Positions 23,643 through 31,309 of a DNA stretch of 35,359 nucleotides are shown here, one piece after another; the stretch's first letter is position 1, and the number at the start of each line of letters is the position of its first letter. Source of the DNA: Acinetobacter calcoaceticus (GTDB lineage Bacteria > Pseudomonadota > Gammaproteobacteria > Pseudomonadales > Moraxellaceae); the NCBI RefSeq assembly GCF_004345325.1, contig NZ_SLVJ01000034.1, positions 1 to 35,359 of the forward strand, written 5' to 3'. The translations under genes were made by a program, and so were the position numbers. The notes under the pieces are model-generated. The model searched no databases. It was given only the letters and a program-made list of their open reading frames with translations, and had not been told where the DNA came from.

Positions 23643-23674
23643 GCCTAAGCATTCCAGTGCTTAGATACTTAGGC
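23643..23674. repeat. Nested inverted repeat after the histidine kinase
   Basis: GCCTAAG (23643-23649) pairs with CTTAGGC (23668-23674), and within it TAAGC can pair with GCTTA, giving two alternative hairpins. It may help terminate or stabilise the kinase mRNA, though no T-run follows. Confidence 0.5.
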
Positions 23675-23747
23675 GTCTAGATGTCGAATGAGTGAGCTTC
23701 CAAGTGCATGGTTTTTGACAGATTTACACATAGGATGAGGGGGGCGG

Positions 23748-24044
23748 TTAAAGCAGTTCAGTAAAGCTTTGCATATGTGTGAATTTTGCTTCTTGTCGTA
23801 TATAGCCATCAATTAACGGCACAAGGCGTTGAAAATGTTCGGACTGTACATGGAGATCTAGTGCTTCACGACTTTCCCATTCTTCAATAAAGACAAAATG
23901 GCCCGGATCACGTAGATCATGAAACAGTTCGTAGCCGAGGCAACCTGTTTCCAACTTGGTTTTCTCGACCAATTCTTGGTAGAGCGGTAAAACCAAGGCG
24001 ATGGCATCGACTTGGATGAAATCTTCTGCGATTAACTTGAGCAT
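23748..24044 (-). CDS. Antibiotic biosynthesis monooxygenase (ABM) domain protein, YgiN-like
   Basis: This 98-residue protein has a single ABM ferredoxin-like domain: LVLPLYQELVEKTKLETGCLGYELFHDL, then HFVFIEEWESREALDLHVQSEHFQRLVPLI, the classic pattern of YgiN-type quinol monooxygenases and related dimeric alpha/beta-barrel proteins. Members oxidise quinol-like or small aromatic compounds without a cofactor; some only bind them. The substrate is not evident. It is cytoplasmic, stands alone, and is divergent from the reductase gene at 24184. Confidence 0.88.
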   Translation of the reverse strand: MLKLIAEDFIQVDAIALVLPLYQELVEKTKLETGCLGYELFHDLRDPGHFVFIEEWESREALDLHVQSEHFQRLVPLIDGYIRQEAKFTHMQSFTELL

Positions 24045-24183
24045 AATGTCGTGTTAAGTAAATTAATTGAATGATATATACAGTAAATTTGCAGATGCGC
24101 ATAGCGCTATAGGATGGGGAAGACTAAGGATAAAATGCTGAATATGTACAGTGACATGCCAGACGATTAACAGGAAAAATGAA

Positions 24184-24708
24184 ATGGAAATTGTGGGTTA
24201 TATTGCCAGTAGCGCCGATGGATATATTGCCACGCAGAATGGCAGTGTTGATTTTCTAAGTCCATACCAACATATTGACTGTGGTTATGCGCAGTTTATA
24301 CAAGGGATCGATGTGGTGATCATGGGGCGTAAAACCTATGAAGTCATTTGTGGCTTTGGTGGAGCGTGGCCCTATCCAGATCAACTGGCTTATATCGTCA
24401 GTTCAGATCCCTGTTTGGCGATCGTTCATCCATCAATTCAAGTGTGGACCCAAGGCGTAGTGGCATTGGCTGAGCAACTCAAGCAACGTGATGATGGCCG
24501 TGCTTGGGTAGTCGGTGGGACTCAATTACAAAATGCATTTATTGAGTTGCGCTTATTAGATCGATTAGAAATTTATGAAATGCCTGTTTGTCTAGGTGAT
24601 GGAATCCGATTATTTCCAGCGCTAGTGCAACAGCCGTATGCTTTAAAATCGATGACAGCAACGCTGATTGAACCCAATATTATTAAAAAGATTTACCAGT
24701 TCAAATGA
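24184..24708 (+). CDS. Dihydrofolate reductase / RibD C-terminal domain family protein
   Basis: The 174-residue protein has a single RibD_C/DHFR-fold domain: MEIVGYIASSADGYIATQNGSVDFL at the start, GIDVVIMGRKTYEVI, the nucleotide-binding WVVGGTQLQNAFIELRLLDRLEIYEMPVCLGDGIRLFP near the end. This is the YyaP/YwjB-like group of probable NADPH-dependent reductases with unknown substrates; it is not the folate-pathway FolA and probably does not give trimethoprim resistance. Start at 24184 is preferred (AGGA nine bases upstream); the frame is open 11 codons earlier. No operon partner. Confidence 0.88.
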   Translation: MEIVGYIASSADGYIATQNGSVDFLSPYQHIDCGYAQFIQGIDVVIMGRKTYEVICGFGGAWPYPDQLAYIVSSDPCLAIVHPSIQVWTQGVVALAEQLKQRDDGRAWVVGGTQLQNAFIELRLLDRLEIYEMPVCLGDGIRLFPALVQQPYALKSMTATLIEPNIIKKIYQFK

Positions 24709-24966
24709 CAAGGTGCGGATTGCATCAATTGCAAGGAGGTTATATTTATTCTTAATTTAAGTTGCATTTTTAAGCTGTACTTTTAAGTTGGGCTTTGATT
24801 TTAAATTGAAGCATTGGCTGCATGATTACCGTAGATAATTTATATGGTGATGGTATTTTGGTGGCGTAGACACGTTGCATATTTGAAACAGATCGTTTTA
24901 TAGATCAAGATGCATTTAAGGACTTAATCTATAAAATGGTACACATTCTTAAGCGAGATTAAAAAC

Positions 24967-25551
24967 ATGAATTTTAAAGCATTATCATTAGGTTTAGCAC
25001 TTGTAACGGCAACTACACTCAGCATGGCAAAACCAGTTGCCTATAAAATGGACCCAACCCATACTGCAACAGTTTTCACTTGGAACCATATGGGTTTTTC
25101 AACCCCATCAGCGAACTTCACCGATATCCAAGGTGTGATTAATGTTGATATGGAAAAACCTGCAAGTTCTTCTGTACAAGTAACGATTCCAGTGAGCAGT
25201 GTGAATACCAACGTTGCAAAATTGGACCAAGAGTTCCAAGAAAAAGCATGGTTTGATGCTGCGACTTACCCAACCATTACTTTTAACAGTACTAAAGTCG
25301 AAACCAAAGACAAAAAGAATTTTAAAATCACCGGTAACCTCACCATTAAAGGCGTGACTAAACCTGTGGTTCTTGATGCAGTATTAAATAAACAAGGTCC
25401 GCATCCAATGAATAAATTGGAAACCATCGGCTTTAATGCAACGACTACTTTTGATCGTTCTGCCTTTGGCATCGGTAACTATGTGCCAAATGTAGGCGAT
25501 AAAATCACAGTGAATATCACCACTGAAGCATCTGTACCTGCAGCTAAGTAA
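24967..25551 (+). CDS. YceI-family periplasmic protein
   Basis: This 194-residue protein has a signal peptide (LGLALVTATTLSMA-KPV), then a lipocalin-like YceI beta-barrel: YKMDPTHTATVFTWNHMGFSTPSANFTDIQGVINVD, FNSTKVETKDKKNFKITGNLTIKGVTKPVVLD, FDRSAFGIGNYVPNVGDKITVNI. YceI proteins bind polyisoprenoid chains such as ubiquinone-8 in the periplasm and respond to base or osmotic stress; their exact role is unsettled. A TATAAAAT stretch lies about 30 bases before the ATG. It ends in a strong double-hairpin terminator, so it is monocistronic. Confidence 0.93.
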   Translation: MNFKALSLGLALVTATTLSMAKPVAYKMDPTHTATVFTWNHMGFSTPSANFTDIQGVINVDMEKPASSSVQVTIPVSSVNTNVAKLDQEFQEKAWFDAATYPTITFNSTKVETKDKKNFKITGNLTIKGVTKPVVLDAVLNKQGPHPMNKLETIGFNATTTFDRSAFGIGNYVPNVGDKITVNITTEASVPAAK

Positions 25552-25576
25552 GCTGAGCGCAGCCAATACCAATATA

Positions 25577-25636
25577 TAGCAGTAAACTTACTGCTATGAT
25601 TGAAGCCCTATTTTAATTTTAAAATAGGGCTTTTTT
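25577..25636 (+). terminator. Double-hairpin terminator after the YceI gene
   Basis: A first hairpin TAGCAGTAA-ac-TTACTGCTA (25577-25596) is followed by AAGCCCTATTTT (25603-25614) paired with AAAATAGGGCTT (25621-25632) and six T (25631-25636). The second is a textbook intrinsic terminator. Confidence 0.92.
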
Positions 25637-25716
25637 ATTTGCCTCATTTCAGCGCGAGTTTTTTCATCATGCCGTGAATAATGAAGAATTCGCGGTAATT
25701 ATTAAGGGGGTATAAA

Positions 25717-25872
25717 ATGGTTGCTCAAATATTGTACAACATAGCTTTTAAAACCTTTCTTTATTTTCTTGTCGAGATAGGATCAAAAAAACTAAAGATA
25801 AAAAAGATGGTAATACCCCCTGAAATCCAAGTTATTTATAGTGTTCTAAGAAAAGTACACGTTTGTCATTAG
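25717..25872 (+). CDS. Possible 51-residue small membrane protein
   Basis: An ATG at 25717 preceded by AAGGGGG at six bases opens 51 codons. The product begins MVAQILYNIAFKTFLYFLV, one plausible membrane helix, followed by the basic stretch GSKKLKIKK. I recognise no family. The last 41 bases overlap the 3' end of the LprI-like gene on the other strand. The ribosome-binding site itself is part of an inverted repeat (AGGGGGTAT 25705-25713, ATACCCCCT 25813-25821). It could be real, part of a small element, or chance. Confidence 0.3.
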   Translation: MVAQILYNIAFKTFLYFLVEIGSKKLKIKKMVIPPEIQVIYSVLRKVHVCH

Positions 25873-26221
25873 CTTCCGCGTGACAGAAGAGGTAATTAAT
25901 AGGGGCTTCTCTACCATCTTTTTCTGCCTCATAAGCATCACTACAATCAATATTTTTATTTTTAAGCCAAGAGCGTTGACTTTCCCTTAGCTTTTTAATC
26001 TTGGTGTGGCTTAAACTATTAATTTTATTGTTATAAGTTTTATTTAACTCAGCATCTGATTCTAAATAATATCTTGACAAGCAATACATTAAATCATCCT
26101 GCAAAGGACTGCCTTCTTTACACTCAACATTAAGCACATTTTTATATAAAAAATCTGTAGGAGAATTGGCATATAATTTAGATGACAACACAATTAATAG
26201 AATTGGAAATAATTTATTCAT
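25832..26221 (-). CDS. LprI-like (DUF1311) periplasmic protein
   Basis: This 129-residue product has a signal peptide (MNKLFPILLIVLSSKLYA) and a domain matching the 'lysozyme inhibitor LprI N-terminal' pattern: CLSRYYLESDAELNKTYNNKI, LRESQRSWLKNKNIDCSDAY and a late Cys (YLFCHAEAN). Four cysteines could form two disulfides. In mycobacteria LprI inhibits lysozyme; most proteobacterial members are uncharacterised. The frame is open to a GTG at 26230, three codons upstream; ATG 26221 is chosen because it gives a cleaner signal peptide. The base composition is clearly more AT-rich than the flanking genes, as for the lipoprotein next door. Confidence 0.78.
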   Translation of the reverse strand: MNKLFPILLIVLSSKLYANSPTDFLYKNVLNVECKEGSPLQDDLMYCLSRYYLESDAELNKTYNNKINSLSHTKIKKLRESQRSWLKNKNIDCSDAYEAEKDGREAPINYLFCHAEANDKRVLFLEHYK

Positions 26222-26305
26222 AACGCTCACAATTTTGCCCCCTTTACTATTTTACAAAAGCCGATTAAGGATACAAGTTACCCCACCATAAGAGAGATTG
26301 ATTTA

Positions 26306-26389
26306 ATGAAATACGCAGATAAAAATATAACTCAAGATTTTTATAAAAGTATTATTGCTCATGAATATGAAGTTCGTTCGCTGATCTAG
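26306..26389 (+). CDS. Possible 27-residue peptide or gene remnant
   Basis: ATG 26306, with AGAGAG about nine bases upstream, opens 27 codons (MKYADKNITQDFYKSIIAHE and seven more) just before the lipoprotein gene. Nothing in it is recognisable. It may be the broken end of a larger gene, since the surrounding patch is AT-rich and gene-poor. Confidence 0.15.
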   Translation: MKYADKNITQDFYKSIIAHEYEVRSLI

Positions 26390-26406
26390 ATTGGTGGTCT
26401 TAAATA

Positions 26407-26802
26407 ATGAAAAACGTCATAGTAATTATGTTAGCACTATTGTCCATCTCTTGTGCTTCTCAACGAGTTTACCTTACTCCAGCGGTAAAAGGACAGTTAT
26501 TCGATGGGGCCACGAAGCAACCTATTTTAGAAAAAGGATGGATATTTACCTTATTGAATAAGGATGGATCTAATGTGGCGGTTACGGATAAAAGTGTTTT
26601 TTTTTACGTCGAAGCATATAAAGCAAAGTCTATATCAGAGCCAGCTTATAGAGCAGTCCCAAGAGAAATAAATTTTAATGTAGATGGGTATGAGTTGAAG
26701 TCATTAAATTATGCTAATTTTCCTTTCTACCCTTCAAGTGGTGGTAGAGATATAAAGAAGGAAGTTGATATAGGCAAAGTCTACCTTGAGCCCAAAAAAT
26801 GA
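26407..26802 (+). CDS. Small lipoprotein, function unknown
   Basis: This 131-residue protein begins MKNVIVIMLALLSISC: a lipoprotein signal peptide with lipobox SISC and probable lipidated Cys16. The mature part (VKGQLFDGATKQPILEKGWIFTLLNKDGSNVAVTDKSVFFYVEAY) looks like an all-beta domain, perhaps of the transthyretin/carboxypeptidase-regulatory type, but the match is weak. GGTGG upstream is an acceptable ribosome-binding site. It lies beside, and divergent from, the LprI-like gene, and both are AT-rich. No terminator or partner gene is clear. Confidence 0.7.
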   Translation: MKNVIVIMLALLSISCASQRVYLTPAVKGQLFDGATKQPILEKGWIFTLLNKDGSNVAVTDKSVFFYVEAYKAKSISEPAYRAVPREINFNVDGYELKSLNYANFPFYPSSGGRDIKKEVDIGKVYLEPKK

Positions 26803-26846
26803 GCTACAACCACCTTCTGAATTGAAGCTCTAATATTTGGATAAAA

Positions 26847-27614
26847 TTAATGTTCAGGAGCAGACTCAAAGCTTAAACCAACGAGATAATGTTGAAAGAT
26901 CTCTCGCGCTTGGCTTTCTAAAGCTGGGGCATAGCGTTGGTTTTCTAGGCGTAATTGCGGGATATTGATCTGAGCATGGCGTAATTCAGCAGTATGTCCA
27001 ATGAGCCATTTTTCTAAACTCGGTGCATCGACTTCTAAATGAAACTGCAAGGCCAATATATTATTGCCAATCGAAAAGGCTTGGTTGGGATATAGTGCTG
27101 AACTTGCGAGTAACTGTGCGTGTTCAGGCAGATCAAAAGTATCGCCATGCCAATGTAATACCTCAGTCGCGGCTAAAGGGCTCAATATATTATCGTCAAT
27201 ATTGCTCAATTGCAGTTGACTCCAACCGATTTCTTTATGTTCACCCGCATAAACTTTTGCACCCAAGGCCGTTGCAATCAATTGCGCACCCAAACAAATC
27301 CCCAAGGTCGGTTTGTTTTCAGCAAGGCGCTGGGTGAGTAACTCAACTTCAGTGCTTAGAAATGGATAATCCTCAGTCTCATAAACACCAATCGGGCCAC
27401 CTAATATAACTGTGAGGCCATGGTAGTTTAACGCAGGTTTGAGATCATCGACACCGGCCTCAAAATAACGTACCCGAAATCCAAGTTCATACAACAGATC
27501 TTCAAAACTGCCCAGATCTTCAAAAGCTAAATGTTGAATGGCATAAATGGTTTTGGGTAAAGCAGCAGGGATAAATTGCATGGGTCTGTCATTCGCATTG
27601 AATTTAATAGCCAC
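26847..27614 (-). CDS. Class I glutamine amidotransferase-like protein
   Basis: This 255-residue, single-domain protein has the class I GATase triad: Cys107 in LGICLGAQL, His192 and Glu194 in LQFHLEV. The flanking LTVILGGPIGVYE and HGDTFDLPEHAQLLASS are typical of stand-alone GATases annotated as GMP-synthase-like or gamma-glutamyl hydrolases of amines. Without a synthase domain it may hydrolyse a gamma-glutamyl or glutamine-like substrate. The frame starts with GTG at 27614; ATG at 27581 (MQFIPAALP) is an equally likely start, neither with a strong ribosome-binding site. Monocistronic. Confidence 0.87.
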   Translation of the reverse strand: MAIKFNANDRPMQFIPAALPKTIYAIQHLAFEDLGSFEDLLYELGFRVRYFEAGVDDLKPALNYHGLTVILGGPIGVYETEDYPFLSTEVELLTQRLAENKPTLGICLGAQLIATALGAKVYAGEHKEIGWSQLQLSNIDDNILSPLAATEVLHWHGDTFDLPEHAQLLASSALYPNQAFSIGNNILALQFHLEVDAPSLEKWLIGHTAELRHAQINIPQLRLENQRYAPALESQAREIFQHYLVGLSFESAPEH

Positions 27615-27775
27615 TTTACCGTAGTTTAAGCATGTCGTGAATTGAGTTTAGATGCCTTGTTACAGAATTGAATTAAATTGCAGCGCTCGAGTGATTTAAA
27701 TAATTTGCATTTTAATCGACTTTCAATTCGAGCTTATGGTATGGATAGGGGTTAAATCTAGACTAGGGAATGAGT

Positions 27776-28516
27776 ATGACGACGACACCGAGTCCGGCAA
27801 AAGTGGCATTGGTTATTGGTGCTGGCGATTCTACAGGTGCAGCGATTGCACAACGCTTTGCTCAAGGGGGCTACATGACCTGTATGACACGGCGTAATGC
27901 AGATAAATTACAACCCTTGGTGGAGCAAATTCAACAGCAAGGGGGGATTGCCTATGGCTTTGCCTCAGATGCGCGTCAAGAAGAACAGGTCATCGCCTTG
28001 ATTGAACAGATCGAATCCAGCATAGGGCCGATTGAGGTGATGGTGTTTAACATCGGTGCCAATGTGCCTTGCAGCATATTAGAAGAAACCGCACGTAAAT
28101 ATTTTAAGATTTGGGAAATGGCCTGCTTTAGTGCCTTCTTGGTCGGACGTGAAGTTGCCAAACGAATGGCAACACGTCAACGGGGCAGTATCATCTTTAC
28201 CGGTGCTACAGCAGGTTTACGCGGTTCATCACATTTTGCCGCTTTTGCAGGTGCAAAACATGCTTTACGCGCCTTGGCGCAAAGTATGGCCAGAGAACTT
28301 GGACCGATGAATATCCATGTTGCGCATGTGGTGGTCGATGGGGCCATTGATACGGCCTTTATTCGAGATAGTTTTCCTGAAAAATATGCGCTTAAGTCGC
28401 AAGAGGGCATTCTCAATCCTGTGCATATTGCTGAAAATTATTGGCATATCGCGCACCAACCGCGTGATGCATGGACCCATGAATTGGATCTGCGCCCTTG
28501 GATGGAAACATGGTAA
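27776..28516 (+). CDS. SDR-family protein with atypical active site
   Basis: This 246-residue Rossmann-fold protein has a glycine-rich dinucleotide loop VIGAGDSTGAAIA (13-25), and FASDAR and FNIGAN at the positions of the usual cofactor motifs. At the active site the YxxxK tyrosine is Phe157 (FAAFAGAKHALRALAQS, Lys161 kept), and the position 13 residues earlier, normally Ser, is Ala144 (FTGATAG). The tetrad Asn also seems absent. It may use a different mechanism or serve as a binding protein. ATG at 27776 is preferred (AGGG at about seven bases); the ATG at 27770 is too close to that motif. It is followed 67 bases later by the isomerase-like gene, probably in one transcript. Confidence 0.87.
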   Translation: MTTTPSPAKVALVIGAGDSTGAAIAQRFAQGGYMTCMTRRNADKLQPLVEQIQQQGGIAYGFASDARQEEQVIALIEQIESSIGPIEVMVFNIGANVPCSILEETARKYFKIWEMACFSAFLVGREVAKRMATRQRGSIIFTGATAGLRGSSHFAAFAGAKHALRALAQSMARELGPMNIHVAHVVVDGAIDTAFIRDSFPEKYALKSQEGILNPVHIAENYWHIAHQPRDAWTHELDLRPWMETW

Positions 28517-28583
28517 GTTCCCGAAACTGAGTCTCAATCGGGTTTTATTTCAAATGGATGTATAAATCACAAGTGAGGGAATG

Positions 28584-29186
28584 ATGCAGCCGATTCAAAT
28601 CGAATATTATTTTGACCTTGGAAGTCCCTACAGCTTTTTGGGATTTCACCAAATACAACGGATTGCCCAAAAGTATCAGGCTGAGATCGTCTGGAAGCCG
28701 ATGTTATTGGGTGGGGTGTTTAAGGCCACTGGCAATAGCAGTCCGATTAGTATACCGGCGAAGGGACGTTATACCCGTAGTAAATTAAAAAGCTGGTCGG
28801 CATTGCTAGAAATACCGATGCAGGTTCATCCTGACTTTCCGATCAATACGCTAACGATGATGCGGATCTTGACCGCGATTCAGTTATATCAACCTGCGCA
28901 TTTTATCCAAGTGGCCAATGTGCTGTTTGATGCGCTGTATCGTGAGCATCAAGCGGTGAATGATCCTCAAGTGTTGCTGAATATTTTAGCAACGGTGGGT
29001 TTGACTGCGGAGCAAGTGCAGGATTATCTAGCGGATGAACAGGTAAAAGCACAATTAAAACTGATCACTGAGCAAGCAGTGGCGCGTGGTGTCTTTGGCG
29101 CACCGACCTTCTTTATTGCTGAGGAGCTGTTCTGGGGGATGGATGATTTACATTTCATGCAAATGACCTTAGATAAAATAGCCTAA
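28584..29186 (+). CDS. DsbA-fold 2-hydroxychromene-2-carboxylate isomerase-like protein
   Basis: This 200-residue protein starts MQPIQIEYYFDLGSPYSFLG; Ser14 in DLGSPYS is where glutathione-activating serine sits in HCCA isomerase and GST-kappa. The helical insert contains the typical VWKPMLLGGVFKATGN, and the end is ARGVFGAPTFFIAEELFWGMDDLHFM. The family isomerises aromatic ring-cleavage intermediates with glutathione, or is uncharacterised. It has no CxxC, so it is not a disulfide oxidase. ATG 28584 has GAGGGA at four bases; the ATG one codon earlier is too close. It probably forms a two-gene unit with the SDR gene. A copy of the 14-base repeat begins within its last codons. Confidence 0.9.
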   Translation: MQPIQIEYYFDLGSPYSFLGFHQIQRIAQKYQAEIVWKPMLLGGVFKATGNSSPISIPAKGRYTRSKLKSWSALLEIPMQVHPDFPINTLTMMRILTAIQLYQPAHFIQVANVLFDALYREHQAVNDPQVLLNILATVGLTAEQVQDYLADEQVKAQLKLITEQAVARGVFGAPTFFIAEELFWGMDDLHFMQMTLDKIA

Positions 29187-29190
29187 GCAA
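29177..29190 (+). repeat. AATAGCCTAAGCAA repeat, copy 3
   Basis: Exact copy that spans the stop codon of the isomerase-like gene. The similarity continues beyond the 14-mer (…AAATTAAAC-AGCTAA) into copy 4, making a direct repeat of about 27 bases with a few changes. Confidence 0.7.
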
Positions 29191-29277
29191 ATTAAACCAA
29201 GCTAACGCATCTTAGATTAGGTGCTTAAGATAAGCAGCCTGAATTGAAATAGGCTTAGATGAAATAGCTTAACTCAA

Positions 29278-29291
29278 AATAGCCTAAGCAA
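29278..29291 (+). repeat. AATAGCCTAAGCAA repeat, copy 4
   Basis: Exact copy 101 bases after copy 3, followed by AGTTAAAC and AGCTCAA as in copy 3. Between the two copies lie partial and inverted versions (ATAGGCTTAG, ATAGCTTAA), so the whole 29177-29300 stretch looks like a degenerating repeat cluster. Confidence 0.7.
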
Positions 29292-29377
29292 AGTTAAACT
29301 ATAGCTCAATCCTGACCTGGCGCGATCTGTACACACGCATTGCGAAACCAGCCCAGAAAACGAATACCTCAAATACC

Positions 29378-29403
29378 ACAAAGCGCACCGAAGTGCGCTT
29401 TGT
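29378..29403. terminator. Intrinsic-terminator-like hairpin between convergent genes
   Basis: ACAAAGCGCAC (29378-29388) and GTGCGCTTTGT (29393-29403) form a perfect 11-bp stem with a CGAA tetraloop. It is followed on the + strand by GCATTTATTTTG, a loose T-rich tail. It lies between the isomerase-like gene and the convergent aldehyde dehydrogenase gene and could serve both. Confidence 0.75.
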
Positions 29404-29476
29404 GCATTTATTTTGCTGGCATGCAGTTAGAGGGAATAGGGAGTCCCCTCAATCTTATCTTGCCAAGTTCAGGGTC

Positions 29477-30988
29477 TTAGAAGAAGCCCATTGCTTTGGT
29501 TGAGTAGCTCACCAACAAGTTTTTAGTTTGTTGATAATGCTCAAGCATCATTTTGTGGTTTTCACGACCGATACCTGATTTTTTATAGCCACCGAATGCC
29601 GCATGTGCAGGGTAGATGTGATAGCAGTTGGTCCATACACGACCCGCTTCAATGGCACGACCGGCACGATACGCCGTGTGCGTTGAACGTGACCAAACCC
29701 CAGCACCTAGACCATACATGGTGTCATTGGCAATTTTGATCGCTTCGTCATAGTCTTTAAATGTCGTTACTGACAAAACTGGTCCGAAAATTTCGTCTTG
29801 GAAAATTTTCATCTCATTGGTGCCTTTGAAAATGGTCGGTTCGATATAGAAACCTTCACCCACTTCTTTACGATCGCCACCACCAGTAAGCAATTCAGCA
29901 CCTTCGGCACGGCCAGTCGCGATACAACCCAAGATTTTATCTTGTTGTTCTTGCGAGGCTTGTGCACCGATCATGGTATCCGTATCGAGTGGATGGCCAG
30001 TTTTGATGCGTTTTACTCGCTCAATGGCTTTGGCTAAGAATTTATCTGCAATGCTTTCATGAACCAGTGCGCGTGAAGGGCAAGTACACACTTCACCTTG
30101 GTTCAGCGCAAACATTGCAAAACCTTCTAGCGCTTTGTCTAGATAGTCATCGTCTTGATCCATCACGTCTTCAAAGAAGATGTTTGGTGATTTACCGCCG
30201 AGCTCTAGGGTCACTGGAATAATATTTTCAGTGGCATATTGCATGATCATTTGGCCGACTTGAGTCGAACCAGTAAAGGCGATTTTTGCAATACGTGGAT
30301 TGGTGGCCAGTGGACGACCCACTTCTACACCATAACCATTAACGATATTTAAAACACCAGCAGGGATTAAATCTTGAATCAGTTCAACCAACACCAAGAT
30401 ACTTGCAGGGGTTTGTTCAGCCGGTTTAAGCACGATGCAGTTACCTGCTGCCAAGGCTGGAGCCAATTTCCACACTGCCATCAAGATCGGGAAGTTCCAA
30501 GGAATGATCTGACCCACCACACCCAAAGGCTCATGGAAATGGTAGGCAATGGTATCTTCATCAATCTCAGAAATACCGCCTTCTTGTGCGCGGATACAAC
30601 CAGCAAAATAACGGAAATGATCGATTGCCAATGGAATATCCGCAGCCAAAGTTTCACGGATCGGTTTACCGTTGTCCCAAGTCTCTGCCACAGCCAATAA
30701 CTCTAGATTGGCCTCAAGGCGATCTGCAATTTTAAGCAGCATATTTGAGCGGGTGGTCGGAGAAGATTTATTCCATTCAGCTTTGGCTTTGTGGGCAGCA
30801 TCGAGTGCAAGCTCGATATCTTCAGCACTTGAACGCGGAACTTTGGTAAAGACTTTACCGTCTACAGGAGAGATATTGTCAAAGTATTCACCTTTGACTG
30901 GTGCAACCCATTGACCACCAATAAAGTTGTCATATTGCGCTTTAAATTGGACTTTAGAGCCGGCTTGATTTGGTTCAACGTAACGCAT
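29477..30988 (-). CDS. NAD-dependent aldehyde dehydrogenase, ExaC/AcoD/AldB type
   Basis: This 503-residue cytoplasmic enzyme oxidises aldehydes such as acetaldehyde to acids with NAD(P)+. Visible: VVGQIIPWNFPILM with the oxyanion Asn165, FTGSTQVG cofactor loop, general base Glu262 in LELGGKSPN, and nucleophile Cys301 in NQGEVCTCPSR, with the double-cysteine CTC typical of the ExaC/AcoD branch. IFGPVLSV and the C-terminal KAMGFF also fit. AAGGA seven bases before the ATG supports the start. It is divergent from the GAF-domain regulator at 31310, which probably controls it in response to alcohols or aldehydes (inference). Confidence 0.95.
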   Translation of the reverse strand: MRYVEPNQAGSKVQFKAQYDNFIGGQWVAPVKGEYFDNISPVDGKVFTKVPRSSAEDIELALDAAHKAKAEWNKSSPTTRSNMLLKIADRLEANLELLAVAETWDNGKPIRETLAADIPLAIDHFRYFAGCIRAQEGGISEIDEDTIAYHFHEPLGVVGQIIPWNFPILMAVWKLAPALAAGNCIVLKPAEQTPASILVLVELIQDLIPAGVLNIVNGYGVEVGRPLATNPRIAKIAFTGSTQVGQMIMQYATENIIPVTLELGGKSPNIFFEDVMDQDDDYLDKALEGFAMFALNQGEVCTCPSRALVHESIADKFLAKAIERVKRIKTGHPLDTDTMIGAQASQEQQDKILGCIATGRAEGAELLTGGGDRKEVGEGFYIEPTIFKGTNEMKIFQDEIFGPVLSVTTFKDYDEAIKIANDTMYGLGAGVWSRSTHTAYRAGRAIEAGRVWTNCYHIYPAHAAFGGYKKSGIGRENHKMMLEHYQQTKNLLVSYSTKAMGFF

Positions 30989-31309
30989 AAGAATATCCTT
31001 TTACTTATTTTTTCACCGAAGAAAGAGTATCTTGCAATTGAGCAGTCGCTCATGTTTGCCTTGTGTTTTGAGCATATAAGTGCGAAGGTTGGAAAAAGGT
31101 AGGCATTCAGCATGGCATATTTTTTATATCTTGTTTATTTTGCGCCCCAGTTTTTTTTGCAACAAATTTTAATTGGATAAGGGCATGATGAGATGATGAA
31201 AGCATGGCTGAGATGCTTGGGTGTAAAAGTGATTGACCTTGTGAAAAAAATTAGTTAAACCTTTTGAAACGCGATGAAATACTCCAGCAAAGACATAAGG
31301 ATATGAAAA
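30989..31309. promoter_or_regulatory. Divergent promoter region, aldehyde dehydrogenase / GAF regulator
   Basis: AT-rich 321-base gap holding both start regions. TTGACC (31233-31238) with TAAACC 17 bases on (31256-31261) is a weak sigma-70 candidate for the regulator gene. I looked for a sigma-54 -24/-12 element upstream of the dehydrogenase and found none with correct spacing, which fits the lack of a sigma-54 activation domain in the regulator. Confidence 0.35.

Noticed and set aside
24184..24708. DHFR-like protein as a trimethoprim-resistance gene
   Set aside because: The sequence fits the RibD-C/YyaP group, not the FolA or Dfr enzymes, so resistance is not supported.
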